NCBI GenBank assembly: GCA_035270785.1
Contig: DATESN010000078.1
Coordinates: 1 to 57,163 of the forward strand
DNA: 57,163 nucleotides
Direction of reading: 5' to 3'
Source of the DNA: DATESN01 sp035270785
GTDB lineage: Bacteria > Bacillota > Clostridia > Lachnospirales > Lachnospiraceae
The notes under the pieces were generated by a model. The model was not told where the DNA came from and did not search any database. It worked only from the letters and a program-made list of their open reading frames with translations. Shown here in pieces: positions 25,051-33,781 of this stretch (positions are counted from its first letter, which is position 1; each line of letters starts with the position of its first letter). The position numbers and the translations under genes are program-made.

Positions 25051-26268
25051 ATGGCACAGTTTTGGGAATATATAAAAATTGCCCTAATGAATATAAAAAG
25101 TAATAAAGGCCGTTCTTTATTAACGATGCTTGGCATTATTATTGGTATCTCTTCCGTAATTATGATTATATCCATAGGAAATGGTGTGAAGGGTCAAATT
25201 AACGGAGAACTAAATGCCATGGCTGGCGGTCAATTATATATGTACATACAAGAAGATAACGAAATGATTTCAGAGTTTACCATTAAAGACTTTCAGGCAA
25301 TCGAAGAAAATGTGGAACATGTAAAGGGAGTTACACCGCAATATTCCTTGTACGGGAGAGCAATTGGAAGAAAAGACAGTTTCGAATGTAATGTTAGTGC
25401 AGGAACAAATAGTCTGGAGTACATATCGAAAGACCCGATTATAAGGGGTAAATATTTTTCGGAAAATGATTATTATGTAGGAAATAAAGTTTGTGTCATC
25501 AAGGAAAGCGGAGCTAGAAGTTTGTTTGGTACAACAGATGTAATAGGAATGTCTATTGAAGTTGAAATTTACGGTTCCACTCAGGAATTGACAATCGTGG
25601 GAATACGTCAAGATAACGAATCATCGCTTATTTCAGGCATGATGTATGGTAATGCTACGATTCCAATTGAAATGCCTATTTCGGTTTTGGGAAGTTCCTA
25701 TGGATTTTACGTGGAAGGATTTGATGGAGCTTATATTATTGGTGAATCGGGACAGTATTCTTCGCAAATTGCAAAAGATTGTATTTCATTAATGGAATCA
25801 AGATATAATATCCGAGGGGATGGAGCCATTCTTATGGAAGACTTTAATGATTCATTAAGTCAGGTCAACAACGTTTTGGGATACATTACACTATTTGTTG
25901 TATTTGTTGCGGCCATATCCCTCTTAGTTGGAGGAATTGGTGTTATGAATATTATGTTAGTTTCTGTTACGGAAAGAACGAGAGAAATCGGTATTCGAAA
26001 AGCACTTGGAGCCAGAACCAACTCGATTATGCTTCAGTTTTTATCGGAATCTGCAATTATAACCTTGCTGGGTGGTATTATTGGAATCATAATTGGGGTA
26101 ATAGGTGCAAAGGGTGTATGCAGTATTATGAACATTACTGCTTATGTTGAACCATCCACCGTTTTTTTAGCCACATTGTTTTCATCAGCAGTTGGTATCT
26201 TTTTTGGAATCTATCCAGCTAAAAAGGCAGCAAAGTTAAGTCCAATTGAAGCCCTGAGACATGAATAA
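25051..26268 (+). CDS. MacB-like ABC transporter permease
   Basis: Membrane subunit with the MacB/FtsX layout: one helix near the N-terminus (LLTMLGIIIGISSVIMIISIG), a large extracytoplasmic domain (about residues 50-270) and three C-terminal helices with the conserved GGIGVMNIMLVSVTERTREI segment between. The ending, YPAKKAAKLSPIEALR, is family-typical. Length is 405 aa. It lies 12 bases after the adaptor gene with a GGAG site. It ends one base before the stop of the convergent regulator gene. Confidence 0.92.
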   Translation: MAQFWEYIKIALMNIKSNKGRSLLTMLGIIIGISSVIMIISIGNGVKGQINGELNAMAGGQLYMYIQEDNEMISEFTIKDFQAIEENVEHVKGVTPQYSLYGRAIGRKDSFECNVSAGTNSLEYISKDPIIRGKYFSENDYYVGNKVCVIKESGARSLFGTTDVIGMSIEVEIYGSTQELTIVGIRQDNESSLISGMMYGNATIPIEMPISVLGSSYGFYVEGFDGAYIIGESGQYSSQIAKDCISLMESRYNIRGDGAILMEDFNDSLSQVNNVLGYITLFVVFVAAISLLVGGIGVMNIMLVSVTERTREIGIRKALGARTNSIMLQFLSESAIITLLGGIIGIIIGVIGAKGVCSIMNITAYVEPSTVFLATLFSSAVGIFFGIYPAKKAAKLSPIEALRHE

Positions 26269-26754
26269 TTATGAATTAGTAAGTGAACCCATTAAAAGAT
26301 GAAGGGTTGGTAATAATTTAGAGATGGATAAGTCATCTTCACTACCAAAGGGAATAGAACAAAGAAGCTGTTTTGGCACATTTGCTGCTTCCACCTTTAA
26401 TGTTCTTCCTTTTTCTGTCAGCAGGATATAGACATTTCGTTCATCGGTATCAGAACGCTTTCTTTGAACAAGGCCAGCATGTTCCATTTTTTTTAAAATT
26501 GGTGTCAATGTTCCAGAGTCAAGATAAAGTCTTTTACCCAAATCCTTTACGTTAATATTATCTTCTTCCCATAAGGCAAGAAGTGTAATATAACTCGTAT
26601 AAGTAAGACCTAGTGGATCGAGAAGTGGTTTGTATTTTTTAATAATTTCTTTGGAACATACGTAAAAAGCAAAACAAAGTTGATTATCTAGTTTCAAAAG
26701 TTCGTCTGTAGGTATTGGATCGATTGTTTGGGAAAGTTCTTTTTTATTTTTCAT
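26269..26754 (-). CDS. MarR-family regulator, OhrR-like
   Basis: A 161-aa winged-helix DNA-binding protein. The N-terminal pattern LDNQLCFAFYVCSKEIIKKYKPLLDPLG (split here in two: the redox Cys27 and a second Cys33) matches OhrR-type MarR proteins. The Cys in OhrR senses organic peroxides. The recognition helix region GTLTPILKKMEHAGLV and wing RSDTDERNVYILLTEKG are clear. No ohr peroxidase gene is nearby. It is probably co-transcribed with the SDR gene upstream and faces the efflux operon tail-to-tail, so the efflux operon and its own operon are plausible targets. Ligand is unknown. Confidence 0.85.
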   Translation of the reverse strand: MKNKKELSQTIDPIPTDELLKLDNQLCFAFYVCSKEIIKKYKPLLDPLGLTYTSYITLLALWEEDNINVKDLGKRLYLDSGTLTPILKKMEHAGLVQRKRSDTDERNVYILLTEKGRTLKVEAANVPKQLLCSIPFGSEDDLSISKLLPTLHLLMGSLTNS

Positions 26755-26805
26755 ATAATATCTCCTTTAAATGGCACAATTTTGCTTATAAAACGATCCC
26801 TAATA

Positions 26806-27525
26806 TTAAGTCCAGCCACCATCCAGCCCTATAATTTGGCCGGTTAGATAGGCTGGACTTTGAATTAGTTGAAGCACTAGATCAGCAACCTCATCCACTT
26901 TTCCAAGTCTATCAGCAGGTATTTCGTCTATGAGCGCCCTCATCTCGGAGAGGCTGAAATCCTGATTCATTTGGGTATCAATGACACCACAGGCAATGGC
27001 ATTTACTTGAATATTATTAGGTGCTAATTCTTTTGCAAGAGCTTTTGTAAAACTATTTAAACCACCCTTAGAAGAAGAATACGCAACTTCAGTAGAAGCG
27101 CCTACATTTCCCCAAACGGAGGAAATGTTGATTATTTTGCCACAGCGTTTCCTTAGCATAAAAGGGATGGCCAATTTACTTGTATAAAAAACAGAGGATA
27201 GATTAGTATCTATTACCTTGTGCCAATCACTGATTGACATTTCACTTAAGAGCCCTATATAAGATATGCCTGCATTATTTATTAAGAGATCCAGTTCTTT
27301 TATTTGACCGAAGATCTGCGCAACATCATCATAGCAACTGATATCAGCTTTGAAAATAGAACAAGATATCTGATATTTTTCTTCCAATTCATTTTTTAGA
27401 ATCTGCAGGTTTTCGTAAGAATGATAACCAGTTAAGTATAGATGATATCCTTCTTTTGCCAATGTGTATGCAATTGCTTTGCCTATTCCACGAGATGCAC
27501 CGGTAACTAAAGCATAACCTTTCAT
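26806..27525 (-). CDS. Short-chain dehydrogenase/reductase, FabG-like
   Basis: NAD(P)-dependent oxidoreductase of 239 aa. Cofactor motif TGASRGIGKA (residues 8-17), NNAGIS near residue 85, catalytic Ser in INISSVWG and Tyr-Lys in YSSSKGGLNSF (near 150), and PADRLGKVDEVADLVLQL near the end. The family includes 3-oxoacyl-ACP reductases and many sugar or alcohol dehydrogenases, so substrate is open. An AAAGGAG site precedes the ATG. A palindrome, GTATAATATTATAC, lies about 40 bases upstream. The regulator gene follows 51 bases after its stop. Confidence 0.87.
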   Translation of the reverse strand: MKGYALVTGASRGIGKAIAYTLAKEGYHLYLTGYHSYENLQILKNELEEKYQISCSIFKADISCYDDVAQIFGQIKELDLLINNAGISYIGLLSEMSISDWHKVIDTNLSSVFYTSKLAIPFMLRKRCGKIINISSVWGNVGASTEVAYSSSKGGLNSFTKALAKELAPNNIQVNAIACGVIDTQMNQDFSLSEMRALIDEIPADRLGKVDEVADLVLQLIQSPAYLTGQIIGLDGGWT

Positions 27526-27562
27526 TTTAAAATCTCCTTTTACAAAAATTAGGGTAAACTAA

Positions 27563-27576
27563 GTATAATATTATAC
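27563..27576 (-). promoter_or_regulatory. 14-bp palindrome before the SDR-regulator operon
   Basis: GTATAATATTATAC is a perfect palindrome about 40 bases upstream of the SDR start. Its half-site (GTATAAT) resembles the half-sites of the dyad at 22721-22748 before the efflux operon, so the same MarR-type protein might bind both. Confidence 0.4.
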
Positions 27577-27741
27577 AATGAAGCAATTATACTATATTTA
27601 ACACAGTAGTGGAAATAAAAAAGTGTATCGAAATATTAAGAACTATTAAGGAAGAAGGAAAACAGTCCATCTTCCTTTTTAATTCCCCTTAAAGTGGCAT
27701 AAAACGGGCATTTGATGGGAATTGGTAAATAAATACATTGA

Positions 27742-27770
27742 TTGACAAATGAATTCTAGCATGCTATATT
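27742..27770 (+). promoter_or_regulatory. Sigma-A type promoter of the NlpC/P60 gene
   Basis: TTGACA, a 17-base spacer and TATATT. The expected start of transcription is near 27777, about 65 bases before the ATG. Confidence 0.75.
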
Positions 27771-27780
27771 ATTAAACAGA

Positions 27781-27828
27781 TGTAACAAATTCGTAACAAA
27801 TTGTAACAGTTATTTAGTACACGTAACA
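27781..27828 (+). promoter_or_regulatory. Repeated TGTAAC-type boxes, candidate WalR/PhoP-family site
   Basis: TGTAAC, CGTAAC and TGTAAC begin at 27781, 27792 and 27802, and a further CGTAAC at 27822, so the spacing is close to one or two helical turns. The spacing and sequence resemble WalR/PhoP boxes (TGTAAY-N5-TGTAAY). They lie just downstream of the predicted transcription start. Confidence 0.45.
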
Positions 27829-27842
27829 TATGGAGGATTTCG

Positions 27843-29276
27843 ATGATTAAGAAAGGCATGAAAATTGCAGCATGTGTTCTTGCAGGTGCAATAGCATTTT
27901 CCGTGGGAAACTTTTCAACTAATGCAACATCCGTATCAGCGGTATTACCGGCAGCAGGATTGGCATTAATTTTAGAAGAGGGCACATCGGTTGAAGAGAT
28001 CCAAAAAGAAGTTGATTTGATAAGTTTAAAACAAAAAGAAGAAGTTCAAAAAAGTGATTCTGATTCTGTATCACAAATAGTGAGTAAAAATGAAGCGGAA
28101 CAAGAACCTATTCAAGCGATAAATATAAAATCAAATATACTAGTTGCATTTGAAGAATTAATGTTACCTGTACAAATGCAAAAGATTGATTTGGTAGTTA
28201 TTGAAGAACAAAAAACGGCAACTGCAGATTTAGTGGTGATATCCGTTGATAATTTGGATGAAGCAGATTTTGATAATGTTTCCGTATCAATGAATGAGGT
28301 GAAGGGTGAAGATTATTCCAATTTATTGATTGCAAATGTTAATGATTATGTAAATATAAGAAGTATTCCAAGTACAGATGGTGAGGTGGTTGGAAAACTA
28401 TATGGAGAATCAGTTGGAGAATTAATCTCCGAGACGGATGGTTGGTATGAAATCAAATCAGGTTCCGTAGTTGGATTTGTAAAAGCAGAGTATTTTATAG
28501 TAGGTGAAGAAGCAGAAGCAATGATTGATGAAGTGAGTACTAAGATAGCTACAGTTGCTACAACTACTTTGAAGGTTCGTTCTGAAGCTAGCATGGAATC
28601 ATCCGTTTTGCAACTAATTCCAATGGGTGATAATGTTACAGTTGTAGAGGAACTTGATGGCTGGGTAAAAGTATCAATTGAAGGCAACGATGGATATGTA
28701 TCTTCAGAATATGTAACCGTTAAAACGGAATTTATAACGGCTGAATCAAAAGCCGAAGAAGAAGCTAGATTAAAAATAGAAGCAGAAGAAAAAAGAAAAA
28801 AAGAAGCAGAGCAACAAGCGAAAATAGCAGAACAACAAGCAAAAATAGCAGAACAAGCAAATAGAGCAGTTGCAACAACAGAAGTAGCAGTAACAGAAGC
28901 TCCAACGACAGTCTATAGTGCTGAGAGTAGTGAATCTGGAATAGCAGTAGCTAATTATGCATTACAATTTGTGGGGAATCCTTATGTGTACGGTGGCGTT
29001 AGCTTAACTAACGGTGCAGATTGCTCTGGGTTTGTACTATCTGTGTATGGTAACTTTGGAGTTAGTTTACCTCATTCTGCAAATGCGGATAAAAAACAAG
29101 GATATGCAGTTGATGGACTAGAAAATGCTCAACCTGGTGATTTGTTGTGTTATTCAGGTCATGTAGGTATTTATATTGGTGGTGGTCAGGTTGTTCATGC
29201 TAGTACAAGCAGGACTGGTATTATTGTTTCAAAAGCCACTTACAATACGATTCAAGCAATTAGGAGAATATTTTAA
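27843..29276 (+). CDS. Secreted NlpC/P60 peptidoglycan hydrolase with two SH3 domains
   Basis: Cell-wall endopeptidase exported by a signal peptide (basic MIKKGMK, then a hydrophobic run to about residue 25, cleavage likely after residues 25-40). Two bacterial SH3 domains follow (about 158-220 and 232-295), each with a VNIRS/LKVRS strand and a G-W-Y/V strand that bind the wall. A charged helical linker with repeated QQAKIAE units runs about 300-345. The C-terminal NlpC/P60 domain has catalytic Cys394 in ADCSGF, His440 in GHVGIYIG and third residue His452. It cuts stem peptides, usually at D-Glu-diamino acid bonds. It is a single gene with its own promoter and terminator. Confidence 0.92.
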   Translation: MIKKGMKIAACVLAGAIAFSVGNFSTNATSVSAVLPAAGLALILEEGTSVEEIQKEVDLISLKQKEEVQKSDSDSVSQIVSKNEAEQEPIQAINIKSNILVAFEELMLPVQMQKIDLVVIEEQKTATADLVVISVDNLDEADFDNVSVSMNEVKGEDYSNLLIANVNDYVNIRSIPSTDGEVVGKLYGESVGELISETDGWYEIKSGSVVGFVKAEYFIVGEEAEAMIDEVSTKIATVATTTLKVRSEASMESSVLQLIPMGDNVTVVEELDGWVKVSIEGNDGYVSSEYVTVKTEFITAESKAEEEARLKIEAEEKRKKEAEQQAKIAEQQAKIAEQANRAVATTEVAVTEAPTTVYSAESSESGIAVANYALQFVGNPYVYGGVSLTNGADCSGFVLSVYGNFGVSLPHSANADKKQGYAVDGLENAQPGDLLCYSGHVGIYIGGGQVVHASTSRTGIIVSKATYNTIQAIRRIF

Positions 29277-29310
29277 ATAAATAATAATTGAATTGGAAAT
29301 TTCAAAAGAT

Positions 29311-29353
29311 AAACACAAAAAGGGATGGTATAATACCATCCCTTTTTGTGTTT
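29311..29353. terminator. Strong bidirectional terminator after the NlpC/P60 gene
   Basis: A perfect 20-base inverted repeat with loop TAA; the core is GGGATGGTA/TACCATCCC flanked by A and T tracts. Confidence 0.92.
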
Positions 29354-29499
29354 ATGTAAAGAATATTAATTATGTTATCTTTGTACATATAAAATATATT
29401 TTTTAAATACGATATAAAAATTTCAGATTATGCAAGATGCACAAAACTTGTTAAAAATGCCGAAAAAAGATGGAGATTTAGTGTCGAATATTAAAATAG

Positions 29500-29570
29500 T
29501 TATCCACAGTTACAATTACGGAAATATTGGAGAAATGGACTTATACACGGGGTTATGCACAATGTCCACA
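29500..29570 (+). promoter_or_regulatory. Cluster of DnaA-box-like sequences
   Basis: Within 71 bases on one strand are TTATCCACA (29500), TTATACACG (29541), TTATGCACA (29553) and the weaker ATGTCCACA (29562). The first is a perfect consensus DnaA box and the third fits TTATNCACA. The cluster lies in the long gap before hpf, with no dnaA or dnaN gene in the window. Confidence 0.5.
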
Positions 29571-29720
29571 TGATTTGTAGCGGAAAAGCTTGTATTTTTA
29601 TGGAGTATATGGGAACATTTGTTTTGTACAGTTCTAATAAAAATCACTATTTGTAAAAAAATGTCGAAAAAAGCATTGACTTTTTCAATGATAAAAGTTA
29701 ACAGTCAATTTCATTAAATA

Positions 29721-29750
29721 TTGCAAATATACTATTAAATGTGGTATAAT
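29721..29750 (+). promoter_or_regulatory. Promoter of hpf
   Basis: TTGCAA, an 18-base spacer and a consensus TATAAT end 34 bases before the hpf start. Confidence 0.6.
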
Positions 29751-29784
29751 AACAATAAGTCAAAGAGCGAAAGGGATGGACATC

Positions 29785-30312
29785 ATGAAATTTATAATTA
29801 GTGGAAAAAACATCGACATTACAGAAGGATTAAAAACAGCAATTGAAGATAAAATAGGAAAACTGGAAAAATATTTTACAGCAGAAACAGAAGTTCATGT
29901 TACTTTAAGCGTAGAAAAAGAAAGACAAAAAATCGAGGTAACAATCCCTGTAAAAGGTAGTATTATTAGATCTGAACAAGTAAGCAATGATATGTATGTA
30001 TCAATTGACTTGGTAGAAGAGATTATTGAAAGACAATTGAAAAAATATAAGAACAAATTGGTTTCTAAGCAACAAGCTAACAATTACTTCCAACAGTCTT
30101 ATATTGATAAAGATTATATGGAAGAAGAAGAAATTAAAATTATACGAACAAAGACGTTTGATATTAAGCCTATGTATGCTGAAGATGCTTGTATTCAAAT
30201 GGAGTTATTAGGACATAATTTCTTTGTATTTTATAATGCGGAATCAGACCAGGTAAATGTTGTATATAAAAGAAAAGGCAACACATATGGCTTGATCGAA
30301 CCTGAATTATAG
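29785..30312 (+). CDS. hpf: Ribosome hibernation-promoting factor, long form
   Basis: Binds the 30S decoding region and pairs ribosomes into inactive 100S dimers under stress or stationary phase. The protein begins MKFIISGKNIDITEGLK and has the N-terminal S30AE domain (to about residue 105). A C-terminal dimerisation domain (about 120-175: KTFDIKPMYAEDACIQMELLGHNFFVF ... VYKRKGNTYGLIEP) makes it the long form. ATG 29785 is chosen because the AAAGGG site lies 9 bases upstream, whereas it directly abuts the ATG at 29776. A terminator follows. Confidence 0.94.
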   Translation: MKFIISGKNIDITEGLKTAIEDKIGKLEKYFTAETEVHVTLSVEKERQKIEVTIPVKGSIIRSEQVSNDMYVSIDLVEEIIERQLKKYKNKLVSKQQANNYFQQSYIDKDYMEEEEIKIIRTKTFDIKPMYAEDACIQMELLGHNFFVFYNAESDQVNVVYKRKGNTYGLIEPEL

Positions 30313-30351
30313 GACGTGCAATTAAAATTTAATAGTAGGTAACGTAAACGG

Positions 30352-30387
30352 AACCAGCTTTTGATATAAAATCAAAGGCTGGTTTTT
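30352..30387 (+). terminator. Terminator after hpf
   Basis: AACCAGC-TTTTGAT pairs with ATCAAAGGCTGGTT around a short A-rich loop, followed by a T run. Confidence 0.8.
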
Positions 30388-30452
30388 GAATACCTTAATT
30401 TTTTCAGTCATATATTTATATGTATGCAGAAAGAATAAGGTGAAATGTTAAA

Positions 30453-31556
30453 ATGAAAAGATATAAAATAGTAAAGAAGTTAATACTTGTGGAAATTATA
30501 CTATTAATCATAGTTGGATGTACCTATTACATATTAAAGTATTGCAAAATTGAGAATAATGAAAAAAGAAATAATGAGCAAAAGATAGAAGTTATAGCAA
30601 ACTCATTAGGTCTTATAATCGAGAAAGAAAAAAAAGATTATATTAAGTGGGTGGAATTTAATGTATCCTTTGATGCGCTGTGTTATGCCTACCAATTGGA
30701 TGTAGATACTTATAACAAAGATATCCATCTTAATTGGATTGAATTGCTTGCTTATTGCGCTACTAAACATGGAGGAGAGTTTCCAACAAGTGTAAAAAAA
30801 GAAATGAGAGAACTATCTGACAAACTATCTAGCAAAGAAATTACTATGAAGGAAGTGGCTAAGGATTTAAAGAATTATAATTATTATTATGAGGTATATT
30901 CCACAGTACTTAGTGGTTTTATTGGGGAATATCAAATTCAAACATTAAACGATAATAATGAAATTATTTGGAAAGAAAAATATGGATTAAAGGTATTTTC
31001 CCCCATTTCCAAAGGCTTTGCCTATCAAGATTATGATGATTTTGGTGCTTCAAGAAGTTATGGATATGCCAGACCACATTTGGGTCATGATATGATGGGG
31101 TTAGTAGGAACTCCAATTATAGCCGTTGAGTCGGGTTATGTGGAAGCAATTGGATGGAATCGATATGGAGGGTGGAGAATTGGAATTCGAAGCTTTGATG
31201 GAAAACGCTATTATTATTATGCTCATCTTCGACAAAATCGCCCCTACAGTGAAGGGATAGAAGAAGGAAGCATCGTTACTGCGGGAGATGTTATTGGTTA
31301 TATGGGACATACCGGCTATAGTACAGAAGAAAATGTAAATAATATTAAAGTAACTCATTTACATTGGGGACTACAACTTATATTTGATGAATCTCAAAAA
31401 GAATGTGATAATGAAATATGGATTAACTGTTATAATCTGACAAAATTTTTATATAAAAATAAATCACAAACGGTAAGAGATGAAGATACAAAAGAATGGC
31501 ATAGAAGCTATAAGTTGATTGATCCAAGTGTAGAACAATACAAAAAAAACAATTAA
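30453..31556 (+). CDS. Membrane-anchored M23 family metallopeptidase
   Basis: A 367-aa protein with a basic start, then a single hydrophobic segment (ILVEIILLIIVGCTYYI). This is most likely an uncleaved anchor, though the Gly-Cys could be a lipobox. After an uncharacterised helical region lies an M23 (LytM-like) domain with zinc ligands His209 and Asp213 in HLGHD and His302/His304 in THLHWG. The intervening YYYYAHL and GDVIGYMGHTG motifs are also typical. Such enzymes cut peptide cross-links or act as amidase activators in division and sporulation. All catalytic residues seem present. A GGTG-type ribosome site precedes the ATG. Confidence 0.85.
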   Translation: MKRYKIVKKLILVEIILLIIVGCTYYILKYCKIENNEKRNNEQKIEVIANSLGLIIEKEKKDYIKWVEFNVSFDALCYAYQLDVDTYNKDIHLNWIELLAYCATKHGGEFPTSVKKEMRELSDKLSSKEITMKEVAKDLKNYNYYYEVYSTVLSGFIGEYQIQTLNDNNEIIWKEKYGLKVFSPISKGFAYQDYDDFGASRSYGYARPHLGHDMMGLVGTPIIAVESGYVEAIGWNRYGGWRIGIRSFDGKRYYYYAHLRQNRPYSEGIEEGSIVTAGDVIGYMGHTGYSTEENVNNIKVTHLHWGLQLIFDESQKECDNEIWINCYNLTKFLYKNKSQTVRDEDTKEWHRSYKLIDPSVEQYKKNN

Positions 31557-31595
31557 ATATGCAAAAAATTCGTAATTTGTATACTAGGAAAAGCA

Positions 31596-31624
31596 TTGCA
31601 AAATAAAATACCCTATGATACAAT
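31596..31624 (+). promoter_or_regulatory. Promoter of the butyrate synthesis operon
   Basis: TTGCAA, a 17-base spacer and TACAAT, about 85 bases upstream of the thiolase ATG. Confidence 0.6.
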
Positions 31625-31710
31625 AATCCCAGCAGGCAATGATAAAAAAATAACAATCATTGCAAAGCCTTGTTTTATGGGCATTTTAAATAAAAATGGA
31701 GGATGAATAT

Positions 31711-32895
31711 ATGTTAAAAAAGGTAGTTTTAGCAGGAGCATGTCGTACAGCAATTGGTACTATGGGTGGTTCACTAAGCACAACATCAGCAGCTGATCTT
31801 GGAGCAATTGTAATTAAAGAAGCTTTGAAAAGAGCAGGCGTTGCGCCAGAAGCAGTTGATCATGTATATATGGGATGCGTTATTCAAGCTGGACTTGGTC
31901 AAAACGTAGCTCGTCAAGCAACAATAAAGGCGGGATTGTCAATTGAAGTTCCAGCAGTGACCATTAACGTTGTATGTGGATCTGGTCTTAACTGCGTAAA
32001 TATGGCGGCACAGATGATTCAAACGGGAGATGCTGATATTGTAGTAGCTGGTGGTATGGAAAACATGTCTTTAGCTCCATTCACACTTCCAGGTGCCCGT
32101 TTCGGATATAGAATGGGAAATGCAAAAGTTGTTGATACAATGGTTAATGATGCATTATGGGATGCATTCAACGATTATCATATGATTCAAACAGCAGATA
32201 ACATTTGTTTAGATGAAAGATGGAACATTTCACGAGAAGAATTAGATGAGTTTGCTTTAGCTTCACAATTAAAATGTGAAAAAGCACAAGCTACAGGACA
32301 ATTTGAAGATGAAATAGTACCTGTTATGGTTAAGAAGAAAAAAGAAATGATAGAATTTAAGGTAGATGAGGGACCACGTGCTGGTTCTACAATAGAAGGA
32401 CTTGCAAAACTTCGTGCGATTAATCCAAACGGTAAGGTTACAGCAGGAAATGCTTCAGGAATTAATGATGGAGCTGCTGCGATCGTTGTAATGAGCGAAG
32501 AAAAAGCAAAAGAGCTTGGTGTTATCCCAATGGCAACTTTTGTAGCTGGTGCAATTGCAGGTGTTGATCCAACAATTATGGGTATCGGACCAGTTGCATC
32601 TACAAAAAAGGTTTTTGCAAAAACTGGATTAACAATAGAAGATATGGACGTAATTGAAGCAAACGAAGCGTTTGCAGCACAGTCAATTGCGGTTGGTAAG
32701 GACTTAGGATTTGATCTTACAAAATTAAATCCTAATGGAGGAGCAATTGCACTGGGACATCCAGTAGGTGCTTCAGGTTGCCGTATCCTTGTTACCTTAT
32801 TACATGAAATGGTTAAACAAGATGCTAAAAAAGGTCTTGCAACTTTATGTATCGGTGGCGGTATGGGATGTTCTACCATTGTTTCTAGAGACTAA
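31711..32895 (+). CDS. thlA: Acetyl-CoA C-acetyltransferase (thiolase)
   Basis: Condenses two acetyl-CoA to acetoacetyl-CoA, the first step of butyrate formation. It is 394 aa and begins MLKKVVLAGACRTAIG. The acyl-carrying nucleophile is Cys89 in NVVCGSGLN; the base His lies in GHPVGASG and the second Cys in CIGGGMG near the C-terminus. ATG 31711 has GGAGG seven bases upstream; an ATG 15 bases earlier overlaps that ribosome site. It is the first gene of the thl-crt-hbd-bcd-etfBA operon and is separated from crt by a hairpin. Confidence 0.95.
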   Translation: MLKKVVLAGACRTAIGTMGGSLSTTSAADLGAIVIKEALKRAGVAPEAVDHVYMGCVIQAGLGQNVARQATIKAGLSIEVPAVTINVVCGSGLNCVNMAAQMIQTGDADIVVAGGMENMSLAPFTLPGARFGYRMGNAKVVDTMVNDALWDAFNDYHMIQTADNICLDERWNISREELDEFALASQLKCEKAQATGQFEDEIVPVMVKKKKEMIEFKVDEGPRAGSTIEGLAKLRAINPNGKVTAGNASGINDGAAAIVVMSEEKAKELGVIPMATFVAGAIAGVDPTIMGIGPVASTKKVFAKTGLTIEDMDVIEANEAFAAQSIAVGKDLGFDLTKLNPNGGAIALGHPVGASGCRILVTLLHEMVKQDAKKGLATLCIGGGMGCSTIVSRD

Positions 32896-32911
32896 ATGTA
32901 AAACAAAACTA

Positions 32912-32944
32912 CATGACTTCCAAGCTAATTGCCTGGAAGTCATG
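32912..32944 (+). other. Intergenic hairpin between thlA and crt
   Basis: CATGACTTCCA and TGGAAGTCATG form a perfect 11-bp stem around an 11-base loop. No T-run follows, so it is more likely an mRNA processing or stability element than a full terminator. Confidence 0.55.
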
Positions 32945-33004
32945 AATGCGTAAAAACGAATTTATTAAATAAATTCATACCAAGTATTTTGGAGGGAAAT
33001 AGAT

Positions 33005-33781
33005 ATGGAATTTGTATTATATAGTCAAAAAAATGCGGTTGGTATTATTACAATCAACCGTGAAAAAGCGTTAAATGCATTAAACTCTGTTATTTTAGAA
33101 GAATTAGACAAAACTTTAAATTCTGTGAATCTTGATGAAGTAAGATGTCTTATTTTAACAGGAGCTGGTGAAAAATCATTTGTGGCCGGAGCTGATATTG
33201 GTGAAATGAGTACACTTACGAAATCAGAAGGAGAAGCGTTTGGTAAAAAGGGAAATGATGTATTCAGAAAATTAGAAACATTTCCAATCCCAGTGATAGC
33301 AGCAATCAATGGTTTTGCATTGGGCGGTGGATGTGAAATAGCAATGAGTTGTGATATAAGGATTTGTTCTGATAATGCAATCTTTGGACAACCTGAAGTT
33401 GGCCTGGGAATTACACCGGGATTTGGAGGAACTCAAAGACTTCCTCGCATAGTTGGCGTAGGAATGGCTAAACAAATGATTTATTCAGGAAGAAATATCA
33501 AAGCTGATGAAGCGTTCAGAATAGGTCTTGTGAATGGGGTATATCCAATAGATGAGCTCATGAATGCAGCGGAAAAATTGGCAACATCAATTGCCAAAAA
33601 TGCTCCTATTGCAGTTCGTAATTGTAAAAAGGCAATGAATGATGGTTTAGATGAAGGAATGGATCAAGCAATTATTATTGAAGAAAAGTTGTTTGGAGAT
33701 TGCTTTGAATCATATGATCAAAAAGAAGGTATGACCGCTTTTTTAGAAAAAAGAAAAGTAGAAGCATTTTTAAATAAATAA
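33005..33781 (+). CDS. crt: 3-Hydroxybutyryl-CoA dehydratase (crotonase)
   Basis: Dehydrates 3-hydroxybutyryl-CoA to crotonyl-CoA. The 258-aa enoyl-CoA hydratase fold shows the oxyanion segment FALGGGCEIAMSCD (near residue 105), and the catalytic region PEVGLGITPGFGGTQRL, where the two Glu residues of the family are expected. A GGAGG site lies 9 bases upstream. Order in the operon (after thlA, before hbd) supports the butyrate role rather than fatty acid breakdown. Confidence 0.94.
   Translation: MEFVLYSQKNAVGIITINREKALNALNSVILEELDKTLNSVNLDEVRCLILTGAGEKSFVAGADIGEMSTLTKSEGEAFGKKGNDVFRKLETFPIPVIAAINGFALGGGCEIAMSCDIRICSDNAIFGQPEVGLGITPGFGGTQRLPRIVGVGMAKQMIYSGRNIKADEAFRIGLVNGVYPIDELMNAAEKLATSIAKNAPIAVRNCKKAMNDGLDEGMDQAIIIEEKLFGDCFESYDQKEGMTAFLEKRKVEAFLNK

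Noticed and set aside
32187..32879. 230-codon minus-strand frame
   Set aside because: Antisense shadow of thiolase with serine/proline-rich low-complexity translation.
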